The notes: generated from the letters alone by a model not told the origin. DNA of 64,000 nt from Halomonas sp. McH1-25 (GCF_022348165.1 NZ_JAKRFI010000007.1:62001-126000), one strand, 5' to 3'; counted from the first letter of the stretch, positions 17,489 through 26,572 are shown. Made by a program: numbers and translations.

Positions 17489-18517
17489 ATGCACAAGCGT
17501 CAGTTCCTCAAGACCACGCTGGGTCTCGCCACGGCCGCTGCCCTTGGTCTGTCCGCTTCCGCCGCCATGGCCCAGGAGCAGGGCGCCCAGTACATCATGG
17601 GCACTGCGACGACCGGCGGAACCTACTATCCGGTCGGCGTTGCGCTCTCCACGCTGGTCAAGGTCAAGCTGGAGCCGAGCACCGGCATCTCGCTGTCGGC
17701 GATCAGCTCCGCCGGGTCCGGTGAGAACCTCAAGCTGATGGACGAGGACCAGGCCCAGTTCGGCATCCTGCAGGGGCTTTACGGCGCCTATGCCTGGAAC
17801 GGCACCGGCCCGGTTCCCAAGGCGTACAAGAACCTGCGCAGCGTGTCGATGCTGTGGCAGAACGTCGAACACTTCGTGGTCGACAACGAGATGGTCGACT
17901 CGGGCACCATCGAAGACATGACCAACCTCTACGGTGAGCCGTTCTCGATCGGCGCGCGCAACTCGGGTACCGAGGGGTCAGGTCGCTACATCCTCAACCA
18001 GCTGGGTATCGATCCGGAGCAGATGGACCTGGCCTACCTCGGTTATGGCCCGAGCGCCGATGCGCTGCAGAACGGCACCATCGAGGGCATGAACATTCCT
18101 GCCGGTGCACCGGCTTCGGCAGTGACCCGTGCCTACGCCAACATGGGTGGCGACATCACCACGCTGGACTTCACCGAAGAACAGCTGAAGAAGGTCAACA
18201 GCGAGTTCGACCTGTGGTCGGCCTACGAAATCCCGGCCGAGACCTACCCCAACCAGACCGAAGTCATCAACACCATTGCCCAGCCCAACATCCTGGCGGT
18301 GCGTGCCGACGTGCCTGCGGATCACGTCTATGCGCTGACCAAGGCGATGTACGAGAACCTGCCGTTCCTCAACAACATCCACCCGGCCACCAAGGCCATG
18401 GCGCTGGAGAAGGCCATTGCCGGCCTGCCGATGCCGCTGCATGAAGGCGCGGCCCGCTACTTCGAGGAGCAGGGCCTGGAAATCCCCGAGCGCCTGCAGC
18501 CGGTGCCTGCCGAGTAA
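17489..18517 (+). CDS. TAXI family TRAP transporter solute-binding protein
   Basis: 342 residues. Periplasmic receptor for a Na+-driven TRAP importer. An N-terminal signal (about residues 1-28, ending SAAMAQEQ) with a KRQFLK start resembling a weak Tat motif. The mature part has the TAXI features MGTATTGGTYYPVG and GARNSGTEGSGRYIL. The ATG at 17489 is chosen because CCAGGAG stands ahead and the alternative ATG at 17444 would fall at the transcription start implied by the sigma54 promoter. A pair of hairpins separates it from the permease gene, suiting excess production of the binding protein. Ligand not deducible; glutamate or other organic acids are precedents. Confidence 0.93.
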   Translation: MHKRQFLKTTLGLATAAALGLSASAAMAQEQGAQYIMGTATTGGTYYPVGVALSTLVKVKLEPSTGISLSAISSAGSGENLKLMDEDQAQFGILQGLYGAYAWNGTGPVPKAYKNLRSVSMLWQNVEHFVVDNEMVDSGTIEDMTNLYGEPFSIGARNSGTEGSGRYILNQLGIDPEQMDLAYLGYGPSADALQNGTIEGMNIPAGAPASAVTRAYANMGGDITTLDFTEEQLKKVNSEFDLWSAYEIPAETYPNQTEVINTIAQPNILAVRADVPADHVYALTKAMYENLPFLNNIHPATKAMALEKAIAGLPMPLHEGAARYFEEQGLEIPERLQPVPAE

Positions 18518-18531
18518 ACCGTCCCGACCTA

Positions 18532-18590
18532 CCCAGCCCGTCGAGGGCTGGGACAAGCGAGCCGTCCGGCGATCATGTCCGGTCGGCTCG
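18532..18590 (+). terminator. Two hairpins between TRAP receptor and permease genes
   Basis: Hairpin 1: CCCAGCCC-GTCGA-GGGCTGGG (18532-18552). Hairpin 2: CGAGCCG-T-CCGG ... CCGG-T-CGGCTCG (18558-18590). No T tract follows either, so partial termination or mRNA-end protection of the receptor message is more likely than full termination. Confidence 0.55.
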
Positions 18591-18613
18591 TTACCGATCC
18601 TGAGGAGTGATCC

Positions 18614-20743
18614 GTGAGCGACCCGAACATCGAAAAGGTCCGCGACGAGAGCGCCAGCGAGGCCGAGGAACGTCTTCAGCATCCCTGGCTGGGGCGTTTC
18701 CTGTTTGGCTTCGCCATCGTCGTGTCCCTTGTCCATCTCTATTTCAATACGTTCTCGACGCTTTCCACGCTGTGGACGAGCGCGATGCACTTCGGCTTCT
18801 TCGGTGTGCTATGTGCCCTGTCGGTGCCAATGGCGAAAGTGCAGGGCGCTGGCGCCAAGCGCCTGGTGCTGGGTGTGGACATACTCCTGGCCCTGGCGAC
18901 GGCAGGCTGCGTCATCTATCTGATGACGTTCGAAGACGCCCTCTACGCGCGTGGCGTGACCTTCGTGACCTCGGACTGGATCGTGTCGAGCGCTGCCGTC
19001 GCTCTGATCCTCGAATTCGCCCGTCGCACCACCGGCTGGTTCATCCCCGTGCTGTGTATCGTCGCACTGACCTATGTGGCCTGGTGGGGCCAGTACGTCG
19101 ATGGCGTGTTCAACTTTCCCGGGCTGAGCTGGGAAACCGTACTGTTCCGTAGCTACATCGGCGGCGAGGGCATGCTGGGCTCGATCGCGCGGATCTCCTG
19201 GACGTACGTGTTCATGTTCATTCTCTTCGGCGCCTTTCTGGTCAAGTCCGGCGCCGGGGATTTCATCATCGAGCTGGCGCGCTGCGCCGCCGGGCGTTTC
19301 GTCGGCGGCCCGGGCTTCGTGGCGGTGTTTTCCTCCGGCCTGATGGGCTCGGTGTCCGGCTCGAGCGTGGCCAATACGGTGTCCACCGGGGTCATCACCA
19401 TTCCATTGATGCGCAAGGCCGGCTTTCCGGCACGCTTCGCCGCCGGCGTCGAGGCGGCGGCCTCCACCGGCGGGCAACTGATGCCGCCGGTGATGGGGGC
19501 GGGGGCGTTCATCATGGCTTCCTACACCCAGGTCTCCTACCTGACGATCATCGGTGTGGCAGCCTTGCCGGCGCTGCTGTACTTCCTGTCGGTGGCGATG
19601 TTCGTACGCATCGAGGCCAAGCGCAGCAATGCGCAACATCTTGCCGATCCCAATGCGCCGAAGATCGGCGAGGTACTCAAGGGTGGCTGGCACTTTCTGT
19701 TGCCGCTGGTGGTGCTGGTCGCTGCGCTGATCTACGGCTTCACACCGACCTATGCCGCTGCCATTGCCATCGTTTCGGTGATCGTGGCGTCATGGCTGTC
19801 AAAGAAACCGATGATGCCGCGTGACATCATCGACGCGTTGGTGCTGGGCAGTCGCAACATGATCACCACCGCCATCCTGTTGATCACGGTGGGCCTGATC
19901 GTCAACGTGGTCTCGACCACCGGTATCGGCAATACCTTCTCGCTGATGATCACCGACTGGGCCGGTGGCAGCCTGCTGGTCACCATCTTCCTGATCGCCG
20001 TCGCCTCACTGATCCTGGGCATGGGCCTGCCGGTCACCGCGTCCTATATCGTGCTGGCCACGCTGTCGGCACCGGCGCTCTACAACCTGATGGCGCATGC
20101 CCAACTGCTCGACCTGATCGTCGCCGGCAACCTGCCCGAGCAGGCCCAGGCGATCTTCATGATCGCCGCACCCGATCAGATGCAGGCGCTGTCGGGTCCG
20201 ATGAGCATGAGCGAGGCCAAGGCGCTGCTCGACAAGGTGCCGGATACGTTCTCGAGCCAGCTCTACGAGCAGGCGCTGTCGCCGGTTTTCCTGACCATGT
20301 CGCTGGTCGCCGCGCATATGGTGATCTTCTGGCTGTCGCAGGACTCCAACGTCACGCCGCCGGTGTGCCTGACCGCCTTCGCCGCGGCGGCCATCGCCGG
20401 TACGCCGCAGATGCGCACCGGCTTCACGGCCTGGAAGCTGGCCAAGGGCCTGTATATCGTGCCGCTACTGTTCGTGTGGTCGCCGCTGATCACCGGGACG
20501 CCAGTGGAAATGTTCACCGTGTTCGTGTTTGCGCTATTCGGCGTCTACGCGATCATCGCCGGCCTGGAAGGCTATCTGGAGCATGAGCTGCCGTGGTGGC
20601 TGCGTCTGCTGATGTTCCCCATCGGCGCCCTGATGCTATGGCCGCATGGTATGCTGAGCGTCGATCTGGCCGGCGTGGCGATTTTCCTCGTCGTCCTGGT
20701 GTGGAGCGGCCGACAGGGGCGTTCTACCCCCCGCCTGGCATGA
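18614..20743 (+). CDS. TRAP transporter permease, fused 4TM/12TM subunits
   Basis: 709 residues. Inner-membrane transporter with the small (DctQ-like) and large (DctM-like) parts fused, as is normal for TAXI-TRAP systems. Many hydrophobic helices are visible. The DctM core has GGPGFVAVFSSGLMGSVSGSSVANTVSTG, AAASTGGQLMPPVMGAGAFIMAS and LILGMGLPVTASYIVLA, the usual conserved motifs. GTG start with TGAGGAGTGATCC ahead. It follows the receptor gene by 96 bases with two intervening hairpins and should be expressed from the same sigma54 promoter. Confidence 0.95.
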   Translation: MSDPNIEKVRDESASEAEERLQHPWLGRFLFGFAIVVSLVHLYFNTFSTLSTLWTSAMHFGFFGVLCALSVPMAKVQGAGAKRLVLGVDILLALATAGCVIYLMTFEDALYARGVTFVTSDWIVSSAAVALILEFARRTTGWFIPVLCIVALTYVAWWGQYVDGVFNFPGLSWETVLFRSYIGGEGMLGSIARISWTYVFMFILFGAFLVKSGAGDFIIELARCAAGRFVGGPGFVAVFSSGLMGSVSGSSVANTVSTGVITIPLMRKAGFPARFAAGVEAAASTGGQLMPPVMGAGAFIMASYTQVSYLTIIGVAALPALLYFLSVAMFVRIEAKRSNAQHLADPNAPKIGEVLKGGWHFLLPLVVLVAALIYGFTPTYAAAIAIVSVIVASWLSKKPMMPRDIIDALVLGSRNMITTAILLITVGLIVNVVSTTGIGNTFSLMITDWAGGSLLVTIFLIAVASLILGMGLPVTASYIVLATLSAPALYNLMAHAQLLDLIVAGNLPEQAQAIFMIAAPDQMQALSGPMSMSEAKALLDKVPDTFSSQLYEQALSPVFLTMSLVAAHMVIFWLSQDSNVTPPVCLTAFAAAAIAGTPQMRTGFTAWKLAKGLYIVPLLFVWSPLITGTPVEMFTVFVFALFGVYAIIAGLEGYLEHELPWWLRLLMFPIGALMLWPHGMLSVDLAGVAIFLVVLVWSGRQGRSTPRLA

Positions 20744-20765
20744 GCGTTCTTGTGTGACGTGACGA

Positions 20766-20796
20766 CGCCCGCTCGTGTATCGAACACCGGCGGGCG
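20766..20796 (+). terminator. Hairpin after the TRAP permease gene
   Basis: Stem CGCCCGC ... GCGGGCG, extended by a partly mismatched inner stem, 22 bases after the stop. No T tract follows, so the next gene may be read through. Confidence 0.45.
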
Positions 20797-20826
20797 ACAG
20801 GGTGTTGACGTCGTTAAGGAGAGGCA

Positions 20827-21573
20827 ATGAGCCTGCTGGAAGTCCTGGCTCTGGTGGCGATCGGTGGCGTGGCCGGCTTCATCAATGTGTTGTCGGCGGG
20901 TGGTTCGATGCTGACGCTGCCTTTGCTGATGTTTCTGGGGCTGCCGCCTCAGGCCGCCAACGGCACCAACCGGGTCAGCATCGTGCTGCAGAGCGTGGCG
21001 GCGGTCAGCGGCTTCTTCCGCGCCGGGGCGCGTGAGATCGGCATTAGCCTGAGGCTCTCGGTACCTGCCGTGCTCGGCTCGCTGCTCGGCGCCTGGCTGG
21101 CCCTGCAGGTATCGGATGCCGTGTTCGAGGCGGTGTTGATCGCTGCCATGATCGCGGCCTCGGTCATGATGCTGTTGCCGCAGCCCCGCCTGGATACCCG
21201 CACGCTGACCCCCGAGCGTCTGACCCCGGTCGTCTATCTGGCGATGTTCGTGATCGGTCTTTACGGCGGCTTCATCCAGGTCGGTGTCGGTGTGCTGTTC
21301 ATCGCCGTGCTCTATCGCCTGCTGCGCATCGATCTGGCCCAGGTCAATGTGTTCAAGGTCTTCATCATCCTGCTCTACACCCTGCCGGCGTTGGCGATGT
21401 TCGTGCTCGACGATCAGGTGCGCTGGGGCTACGGCTTGTTGCTGGCCGTGGGCAGCATGGCGGGCGCCTGGCTGGCGGTCAGGGTCAATCTGGGCCCGCG
21501 CGGCGCAGTCTGGGTAAAGTGGCTGACCCTGGCGGTGATCATGGCGATCGTGGTGCGGCTGGTATTGTTCTGA
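20827..21573 (+). CDS. TauE/SafE (TSUP) family membrane transporter
   Basis: 248 residues with about eight hydrophobic helices. The repeated TSUP motifs are seen as GFINVLSAGGSMLTLPLLMFLG near the N terminus and GLYGGFIQVGVGVLFIAVL at about residue 145. The family exports or imports small anions such as sulfite, sulfoacetate or other organic acids. TAAGGAGAGGCA precedes the ATG. It lies 83 bases after the TRAP permease on the same strand, so it could be the last gene of the sigma54-driven unit and act on a related organic anion; that link is inference. Confidence 0.88.
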   Translation: MSLLEVLALVAIGGVAGFINVLSAGGSMLTLPLLMFLGLPPQAANGTNRVSIVLQSVAAVSGFFRAGAREIGISLRLSVPAVLGSLLGAWLALQVSDAVFEAVLIAAMIAASVMMLLPQPRLDTRTLTPERLTPVVYLAMFVIGLYGGFIQVGVGVLFIAVLYRLLRIDLAQVNVFKVFIILLYTLPALAMFVLDDQVRWGYGLLLAVGSMAGAWLAVRVNLGPRGAVWVKWLTLAVIMAIVVRLVLF

Positions 21574-21661
21574 GCGTCGGGCCGTCAGTTTGGCTACCCC
21601 TTGCCGAGAGGCCTCGCATGGGGGATAACAATGCTTTGAGTGGTCGAGCAAGGGAAACGTC

Positions 21662-21790
21662 ATGAACAGAGTCGTGTGGATATCCGTGGTGCTGATGCTG
21701 GTGGCGCTGACAGGTTGCAATACCATGCAGGGCTTCGGCCGGGATGTCGAAAAGGTCGGCGCCGAGATCGAGGAGGCGGCCAACCGGTAA
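21662..21790 (+). CDS. Entericidin-like small lipoprotein (first copy)
   Basis: 42 residues. A signal helix WISVVLMLVALTGC with lipobox LTGC (Cys19) is followed by NTMQGFGRDVEKVGAEIEEAA, the entericidin A/B signature (GCNTxxGxGxDxExxGxxIxxAA). Entericidins are small cell-envelope lipoproteins; in E. coli ecnA/ecnB act as an antidote/toxin pair in stationary phase. AGGGAAACGTC precedes the ATG. A second copy follows about 110 bases later. Which copy is toxin-like cannot be told from sequence. Confidence 0.87.
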   Translation: MNRVVWISVVLMLVALTGCNTMQGFGRDVEKVGAEIEEAANR

Positions 21791-21897
21791 CCGGTGGGCA
21801 GAGGGTGCGTAACGCTCGGTTAACTGTTACGCTGCAGACAGGTGGTCTTGCCGCCTGCTTTTCCGAATCCCAAGGAAATCACGTTAAGGAGGACATG

Positions 21898-22026
21898 ATG
21901 AAAAAGATTTGGACGCTGACTTTCGCCCTGCTGATGGCCGCGACGGTACTGACCGGTTGCAACACCCTGGAAGGTGCCGGTGAAGACATCGAGCAAGGTG
22001 GCGAGGAAATTCAGGACGCTGCCTGA
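21898..22026 (+). CDS. Entericidin-like small lipoprotein (second copy)
   Basis: 42 residues. The second of two adjacent ATG codons is chosen because AAGGAGG then stands five bases ahead. The signal MKKIWTLTFALLMAATVLTGC has a lipobox with Cys21; the mature part NTLEGAGEDIEQGGEEIQDAA is clearly entericidin-like and very acidic. It is similar to, but diverged from, the copy just upstream. An intrinsic terminator follows 16 bases after the stop. A short inverted repeat GCGTAAC/GTTACGC (21807-21832) lies between the copies. Confidence 0.87.
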   Translation: MKKIWTLTFALLMAATVLTGCNTLEGAGEDIEQGGEEIQDAA

Positions 22027-22042
22027 TCGACTATGCATTCCA

Positions 22043-22079
22043 ATCCCTGGTGGGTGTCTACCCGCCAGGGATTTTTCAT
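22043..22079 (+). terminator. Rho-independent terminator of the entericidin unit
   Basis: ATCCCTGG-T-GGGT-GTCT-ACCC-G-CCAGGGAT followed by TTTTCATTT: long stem plus T tract, a textbook intrinsic terminator. Confidence 0.92.
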
Positions 22080-22088
22080 TTCCAGGGC

Positions 22089-22844
22089 TCATTCCCCGAA
22101 GGTGAAGCGCCGCTCCAGGCGTTCGAACAGCAAGTCGCTGACGATTGCCAGCAATCCCACCAGTACCGCTCCCTGAATCACGTAAGCGATGTTGTTGCCG
22201 ACCAGGCCGGCAATGATCGGTGTGCCTAGGCTCTGGGCGCCCACCGTCGCGCCGATGGTCGCCGTGCCGATATTGATGATCACCGACACGCGAACCCCGG
22301 CAATGATCACGCGCATGGCCATGGGCAACTCCACGCGGCGCAGGATCTGGCTCTGGGTCATGCCGATGCCGCGTGCCGCCTCGAGTGTCGTCGGCGGCAC
22401 GGTGCCCAGTCCGGCGATAGTGTTCTGCACCACGGGCAACAGGCCATAGAGTGTCAGGGCGACGATGGTCGGCACGAAACCGAAGCCGGCCAACGGCACC
22501 ACGATGGCGAGCACGGCCGCCGGTGGAAAGGTCTGGCCGATGGCGGCCAGTGCCGACACCATGGGCTCGAACTCGCGCCCGCTGCGTCGCGTCACGAACA
22601 ACCCGGCGCCCACACCCACGCTGACCGAGATCAACGACGACACCAGCACCAGCAGCAGATGATCCAGCGTCAACTGCAGAAAGCTCTCGCGCCGATAGAC
22701 AGGATTGTTGAGCTCGGGGAAGAGCGTCCGGAACACTGGCGCCAGATGCTCCATGAACAGGACCAGCAACACCAGTAGCACGCTCAAGGCCACCAGCAAC
22801 CGGTCCCGGGATGCCGCAGGGCGTTTCAGGCTGGCTACGCGCAT
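22089..22844 (-). CDS. yehW: Osmolyte ABC transporter permease (YehW/OsmW-like)
   Basis: 251 residues, multi-spanning permease of the glycine-betaine/carnitine/choline class. The EAA-type loop is readable as TTLEAARGIGMTQSQILRRVELPMAMRVIIAG, and the C-terminal NIGTATIGATVGAQSLGTPIIAGL is typical of OpuC/OsmU permeases. It is the last gene of an osmF-yehY-yehX-yehW operon in the same order as in E. coli; its first 10 bases overlap the ATPase gene. In Salmonella OsmU imports glycine betaine or choline-O-sulfate under osmotic stress. Confidence 0.92.
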   Translation of the reverse strand: MRVASLKRPAASRDRLLVALSVLLVLLVLFMEHLAPVFRTLFPELNNPVYRRESFLQLTLDHLLLVLVSSLISVSVGVGAGLFVTRRSGREFEPMVSALAAIGQTFPPAAVLAIVVPLAGFGFVPTIVALTLYGLLPVVQNTIAGLGTVPPTTLEAARGIGMTQSQILRRVELPMAMRVIIAGVRVSVIINIGTATIGATVGAQSLGTPIIAGLVGNNIAYVIQGAVLVGLLAIVSDLLFERLERRFTFGE

Positions 22845-23890
22845 GGTTGCTGACCCATCACGCCGTGCATGGTGACCTCGCCGATCAGCCGTCCCTGGTC
22901 ATCGAGTACCGGCAATACCATGACTCGGAACCACACCATGCGTGAGAGGGCCTCCTTCATGGTCATACCGGGCGTTGCACTCCACTCTTGGTTCACCTCG
23001 GTGCGCTGTTCCCTGTCCTCGGCATTCAGCCGACCGCCATGCAGGCAGATGGGGCGTCCCTCGGCATCGGTTTCCCAGGTGTAACCGGTCTGGGCTAGCG
23101 AAGCATCCTGCACTGTGGCGTGCTGCTGGTACTGATGAACCCAGCGCCGCGAGAGCAGCTTGAGGCCCAGGTCGGCCTTGCCGATGAAGCTGCGCACGAA
23201 ATCGTCGGCGGGACGGGTCAACAACTCGATGGGACGGTCGTACTGCACCAGCCGTCCGGCGTTGAGCAGGGCGATGCGTGAGGCCAGCTTGAGCGCCTCG
23301 TCCATGTCGTGCGTGACGAAGACGATGGTCTTGCGCGTGTGCTGGTGTACGCGTAGCAGCTCGTCCTGCAGCACCTCGCGAGTCAGCGGATCGACGGCGC
23401 CGAACGGCTCGTCCATCAACAGCACTTCGGGGTCTGCCGCCAGGGCGCGGGCCACGCCGACGCGCTGGGCCTGACCGCCGGAGAGCTGGTGCGGATACTT
23501 GTCGCGCAACTCTCCTGCATCCAGATGAAACAGCGCCATCAGTTCGTCGACACGCTCGGCGATACGCGATTTCGGCCATTTGAGCAGGCCGGGCACCACG
23601 GCGATGTTCTCGGCCACGCTCCAGTGCGGGAACAGCCCAATGGATTGGATGGCGTAACCGATGCGTCGTCGCAGTTGTTCGGCGGGCAGACGTGTCACAT
23701 CGTCGTCACCCAGCAGGATTCGCCCGCGCGAGGCTGGGATCAAGCGATTGATCATGCGCAGGGTAGTCGACTTGCCGCAGCCCGATGGGCCGATCAGCAC
23801 GCCGAATTCGCCGCTGTCGATGCGTAGCGAAACATCGTCGACTGCCGCCTTGTCGCCGTAGATCTTGGTCAAGCCCTGGAGTTCGATCAT
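22835..23890 (-). CDS. yehX: Osmolyte ABC transporter ATPase (YehX/OsmV-like)
   Basis: 351 residues. Walker A GPSGCGKST (34-42), ABC signature LSGGQAQRVG (136-145) and Walker B LLMDE (157-161) with the D-loop VDPLT are intact, so it should hydrolyse ATP. After the ABC domain a C-terminal extension (about 240-351) contains a weak CBS-like repeat (ALSRMVWFRVMVLPVLDDQGRLIGEVT); in related OpuA ATPases CBS domains sense ionic strength. Only 31 bases separate it from the upstream permease gene and it overlaps the downstream one, so it is firmly within the operon. Confidence 0.93.
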   Translation of the reverse strand: MIELQGLTKIYGDKAAVDDVSLRIDSGEFGVLIGPSGCGKSTTLRMINRLIPASRGRILLGDDDVTRLPAEQLRRRIGYAIQSIGLFPHWSVAENIAVVPGLLKWPKSRIAERVDELMALFHLDAGELRDKYPHQLSGGQAQRVGVARALAADPEVLLMDEPFGAVDPLTREVLQDELLRVHQHTRKTIVFVTHDMDEALKLASRIALLNAGRLVQYDRPIELLTRPADDFVRSFIGKADLGLKLLSRRWVHQYQQHATVQDASLAQTGYTWETDAEGRPICLHGGRLNAEDREQRTEVNQEWSATPGMTMKEALSRMVWFRVMVLPVLDDQGRLIGEVTMHGVMGQQPCA

Positions 23891-23921
23891 GGGCTCCGCC
23901 TTGGGTTGAAAAGGAAAGACG

Positions 23922-25127
23922 TCATCGCGTGCCTGCCGGTTTGCTCAGCACGACCAGAATCTGCAAGAGGAAATCGGCGACCACGGCCAGGGCGATGGTC
24001 GGCACGGCGCCGAGCAGCACCAGGTCGATGGCGTACTGGCCCAGACCCTGGAAAATGAAGGCGCCCAGGCCACCGGCCCCGATCAATGCCGCAACGACGG
24101 TCAGGCCGATGGCCTGCACGGTCACGATACGCAATCCCGAAAGGATCACTGGCAACGCCAGCGGCACTTCGACCCGCCACAGGATCTGGCGTGAAGTCAT
24201 GCCCATGCCGCGTGCCGCCTCGATGGTCGTGGCCGGCACGCCGGCGAAACCGGCATAGGTGTTGCGCACCACGGGCAGCAGGGAATACATGATCAGCGCG
24301 ATGATCGCCGGCGCTGCGCCGATCCCACCGACACCCAGCGCCTTCAGCCAGGGCAGGGCCTCGCCGAGGGCCGACAGTGGCGCTACCAGCAACGCGAAGA
24401 GGGCTATCGAGGGAATGGTCTGGAAGAAGTTGAGCACCCCGAACAACGGGCCGCGTGCCGTCGGGCGGCGGCGCGCCAGCAGGCCCAACGGCAACCCCAC
24501 CAGCAGCGCCGGTCCCAGCGCCAACCCGACCAGGCGCAGGTGAGTCAGGAATTCCGCGGTGAATGTGTCCCGGTTGTTGGCATATTCGCGCATGATCGAC
24601 AGCGCATCGAAGATGCCGCTGGCAAACAGCGCACCGATCACGACACCCAGGCCGACCGTATACAGGCCGCGCAGGGCGAGACCGATGTTCAGACGCTGGA
24701 AGGCGTCGACGATCATCAGTACCGGGCAGAACACCAGAATCCAGAAGGCGGCCCCCTGCGAGACGCGAGCGGCCGACGAGGCATCCTGCAGGGCGCGGGT
24801 AGCGTAATCGCCGAGACCGTAGAGCACCAGGAGCAGCCACAGGGGGGCGGCGCCCAGCGTCACCCAGCGCGCTGCCCGGGCGGGAAAGGGACGTGGCAGG
24901 GCGCAGAGCGCCAGCACTCCAGCCAGTGCCGCCAGGGACAGCCACTGCCAGGGCAGCAAGGCTGTCGTCACCCCGACCGACTGGCCGGACATCAGCCGGT
25001 TGGGTGCCATCGCCGCGAACGGCAACAGCGCGGCACCCAGCAATGCGGCCACCAACAAGGTCAACAGCACCCGGTTGGCTATGACAGGACTGATGCGACG
25101 CTCCTCTGGGGCTCGCCCATCAGTCAT
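23922..25127 (-). CDS. yehY: Osmolyte ABC transporter permease (YehY/OsmY-like)
   Basis: 401 residues, longer than its partner because of an extra N-terminal set of hydrophobic helices (about residues 15-190), as in E. coli YehY. The permease core shows IEAARGMGMTSRQILWRVEVPLALPVIL (EAA loop) and IGLTVVAALIGAGGLGAFIFQGL. It lies 42 bases after the binding-protein gene and 31 before the ATPase gene. The frame is open with several Met choices; the start MTDGRAPEERR is preceded by a GCCATGACT context without a strong ribosome site, so the exact start is less certain. Confidence 0.92.
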   Translation of the reverse strand: MTDGRAPEERRISPVIANRVLLTLLVAALLGAALLPFAAMAPNRLMSGQSVGVTTALLPWQWLSLAALAGVLALCALPRPFPARAARWVTLGAAPLWLLLVLYGLGDYATRALQDASSAARVSQGAAFWILVFCPVLMIVDAFQRLNIGLALRGLYTVGLGVVIGALFASGIFDALSIMREYANNRDTFTAEFLTHLRLVGLALGPALLVGLPLGLLARRRPTARGPLFGVLNFFQTIPSIALFALLVAPLSALGEALPWLKALGVGGIGAAPAIIALIMYSLLPVVRNTYAGFAGVPATTIEAARGMGMTSRQILWRVEVPLALPVILSGLRIVTVQAIGLTVVAALIGAGGLGAFIFQGLGQYAIDLVLLGAVPTIALAVVADFLLQILVVLSKPAGTR

Positions 25128-25169
25128 GGCATGCCGGCCCTGTCACGGATAAGCGGTATATCGGCGGCA

Positions 25170-26087
25170 TCAGTCCAGAAAGCCCTGGTTCTGCAGGTAG
25201 TCGCGCGCGACCTGGTTGGCGGGCTGCCCTTCCACCTGGATGCGGCTGTTGAGTTCCTGCAGCGTCTCGCGATCCAACGACTCGAACACCGGCGCAAACA
25301 AGCCTTCGATCTCGGGGTTGGCCTCGAGCGTCTCCTGACGGATCACCGGCGCCGGTGCATAGACCATCTGCACGCCTTGGGTATCGTCCATGACCTTGAG
25401 GCCGGCCGGCTTGATGGCGCCGTCGGTGCCGTAGACCATCGCTGCGTTGGTGCCGCTGGTGCCCTCGGCTGCAGCGCGGATCGTGGCGGCCGTGTTGCCC
25501 CCGGAGAGCACAAGCAGCTGGTCCTGGTCGAGCTGGAAGTCATAGGCCTGTTGAAAGCTGGGCAGGGCGGCCTCGCTCTCGACGAACTCCGCCGAGCCGG
25601 CGAGCTTGACGTCGCCGCCCTGGCTGACCCACTGACCGAAGTCTTCCATGCTCTGCAGGTCGTTCTTTTCGGCCACGTCGTTGCGCACGGCGATGGCCCA
25701 GGTGTTGTTGGCCGGCGCCGGCGTCAGCCAGACCACATCGTTGTTCTCTCGATCCCACTGGCGGATCTTCTCGTAGCCGGCCTGGGCATCTTTCCAGGCG
25801 GAGTCGTCCGTGGTGTCGGTGAAGAAGGCGCCGTTGCCGGTGTACTCGGGATACAGGTCGATCTGATCCTCGAGCAGCGCGGTACGCACGATGTTGGTCG
25901 GGCCGAGCTGGAGCTTGTCCTCGACCTCGTAGCCGGCATCCCGCAGCAATTCGATCAGCATATTGCCGAGTAGTGCGCCTTCGGTGTCGATCTTGGATGC
26001 CACGCGAATCGGGTCGGCAGCCATGGCCTGGCTCACGGTCAGAGCCGTGCCGAGCGCGATGCCGAATACGTTGCCAAACCTGCTCAT
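25170..26087 (-). CDS. osmF: Osmolyte ABC transporter substrate-binding protein (YehZ/OsmF-like)
   Basis: 305 residues. Signal peptide of about 23 residues (cleavage after SQAMA), then the OpuC/ProX-like fold: IRVASKIDTEGALLGNMLIELL, LLEDQIDLYPEYTGNGAFF, and at the C terminus LDRETLQELNSRIQVEGQPANQVARDYL. LYPEYTG is the conserved quaternary-ammonium-binding family segment. First gene of the four-gene operon, with an AGAGGA site about ten bases ahead. Likely induced by salt or stationary phase, as in enterics, although no certain RpoS promoter could be read. Confidence 0.93.
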   Translation of the reverse strand: MSRFGNVFGIALGTALTVSQAMAADPIRVASKIDTEGALLGNMLIELLRDAGYEVEDKLQLGPTNIVRTALLEDQIDLYPEYTGNGAFFTDTTDDSAWKDAQAGYEKIRQWDRENNDVVWLTPAPANNTWAIAVRNDVAEKNDLQSMEDFGQWVSQGGDVKLAGSAEFVESEAALPSFQQAYDFQLDQDQLLVLSGGNTAATIRAAAEGTSGTNAAMVYGTDGAIKPAGLKVMDDTQGVQMVYAPAPVIRQETLEANPEIEGLFAPVFESLDRETLQELNSRIQVEGQPANQVARDYLQNQGFLD

Positions 26088-26260
26088 TAGCTTTCATCCT
26101 CTGGTTGCAATGCGACGGTTCCTTTCGCGTGGCGTAGCGGTCCTGACCGGGCCCTGACACGCGGTGACAACCAGAGCCTAGCGTATTCTGCATGTGAGGC
26201 TCTACTTTCAGTAAGTTACCCAGGTGCACGAGGCGCCGCCAACCAGTAAGGAGAAACGAC

Positions 26261-26572
26261 ATGAAACGAATCGCGCTGTCAGGTGCCTGCGCCATGCTAT
26301 TGGCAGGTTGCGCCCCGTCACCCTCCCCCGACCCGGCCCCACCGCCACCGCCCATGCAGGAAAGTGGCGGGGAGTGCGATGCCACGGCGATCCAGGACTA
26401 CCGCGGTGAAGAATACCGCGCCGCCCTGGAACAGATACTCGCCAACCAGAGCGGGGCGCAGCGGGTACGGGTCATCCGGCCCGGCGAAAGCTATACCATG
26501 GACTATCGCCCCGAACGCCTGAACATCCACCTCGATGAGCAGGGCACGATCAGTGAGCTGAGCTGCGGCTGA
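26261..26572 (+). CDS. Peptidase inhibitor I78 family lipoprotein
   Basis: 103 residues. Lipobox LAGC (Cys17), then a proline-rich spacer (PSPSPDPAPPPPP) and a C-terminal inhibitor-I78-like domain with VRVIRPGESYTMDYRPERLNIHLDE and a final SCG. Members resemble the Aspergillus elastase inhibitor. AAGGAGAAACGAC precedes the ATG. It is a single gene, divergent from osmF and ending 5 bases before the convergent LysE gene. Role as an envelope protease inhibitor is family inference. Confidence 0.83.
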   Translation: MKRIALSGACAMLLAGCAPSPSPDPAPPPPPMQESGGECDATAIQDYRGEEYRAALEQILANQSGAQRVRVIRPGESYTMDYRPERLNIHLDEQGTISELSCG

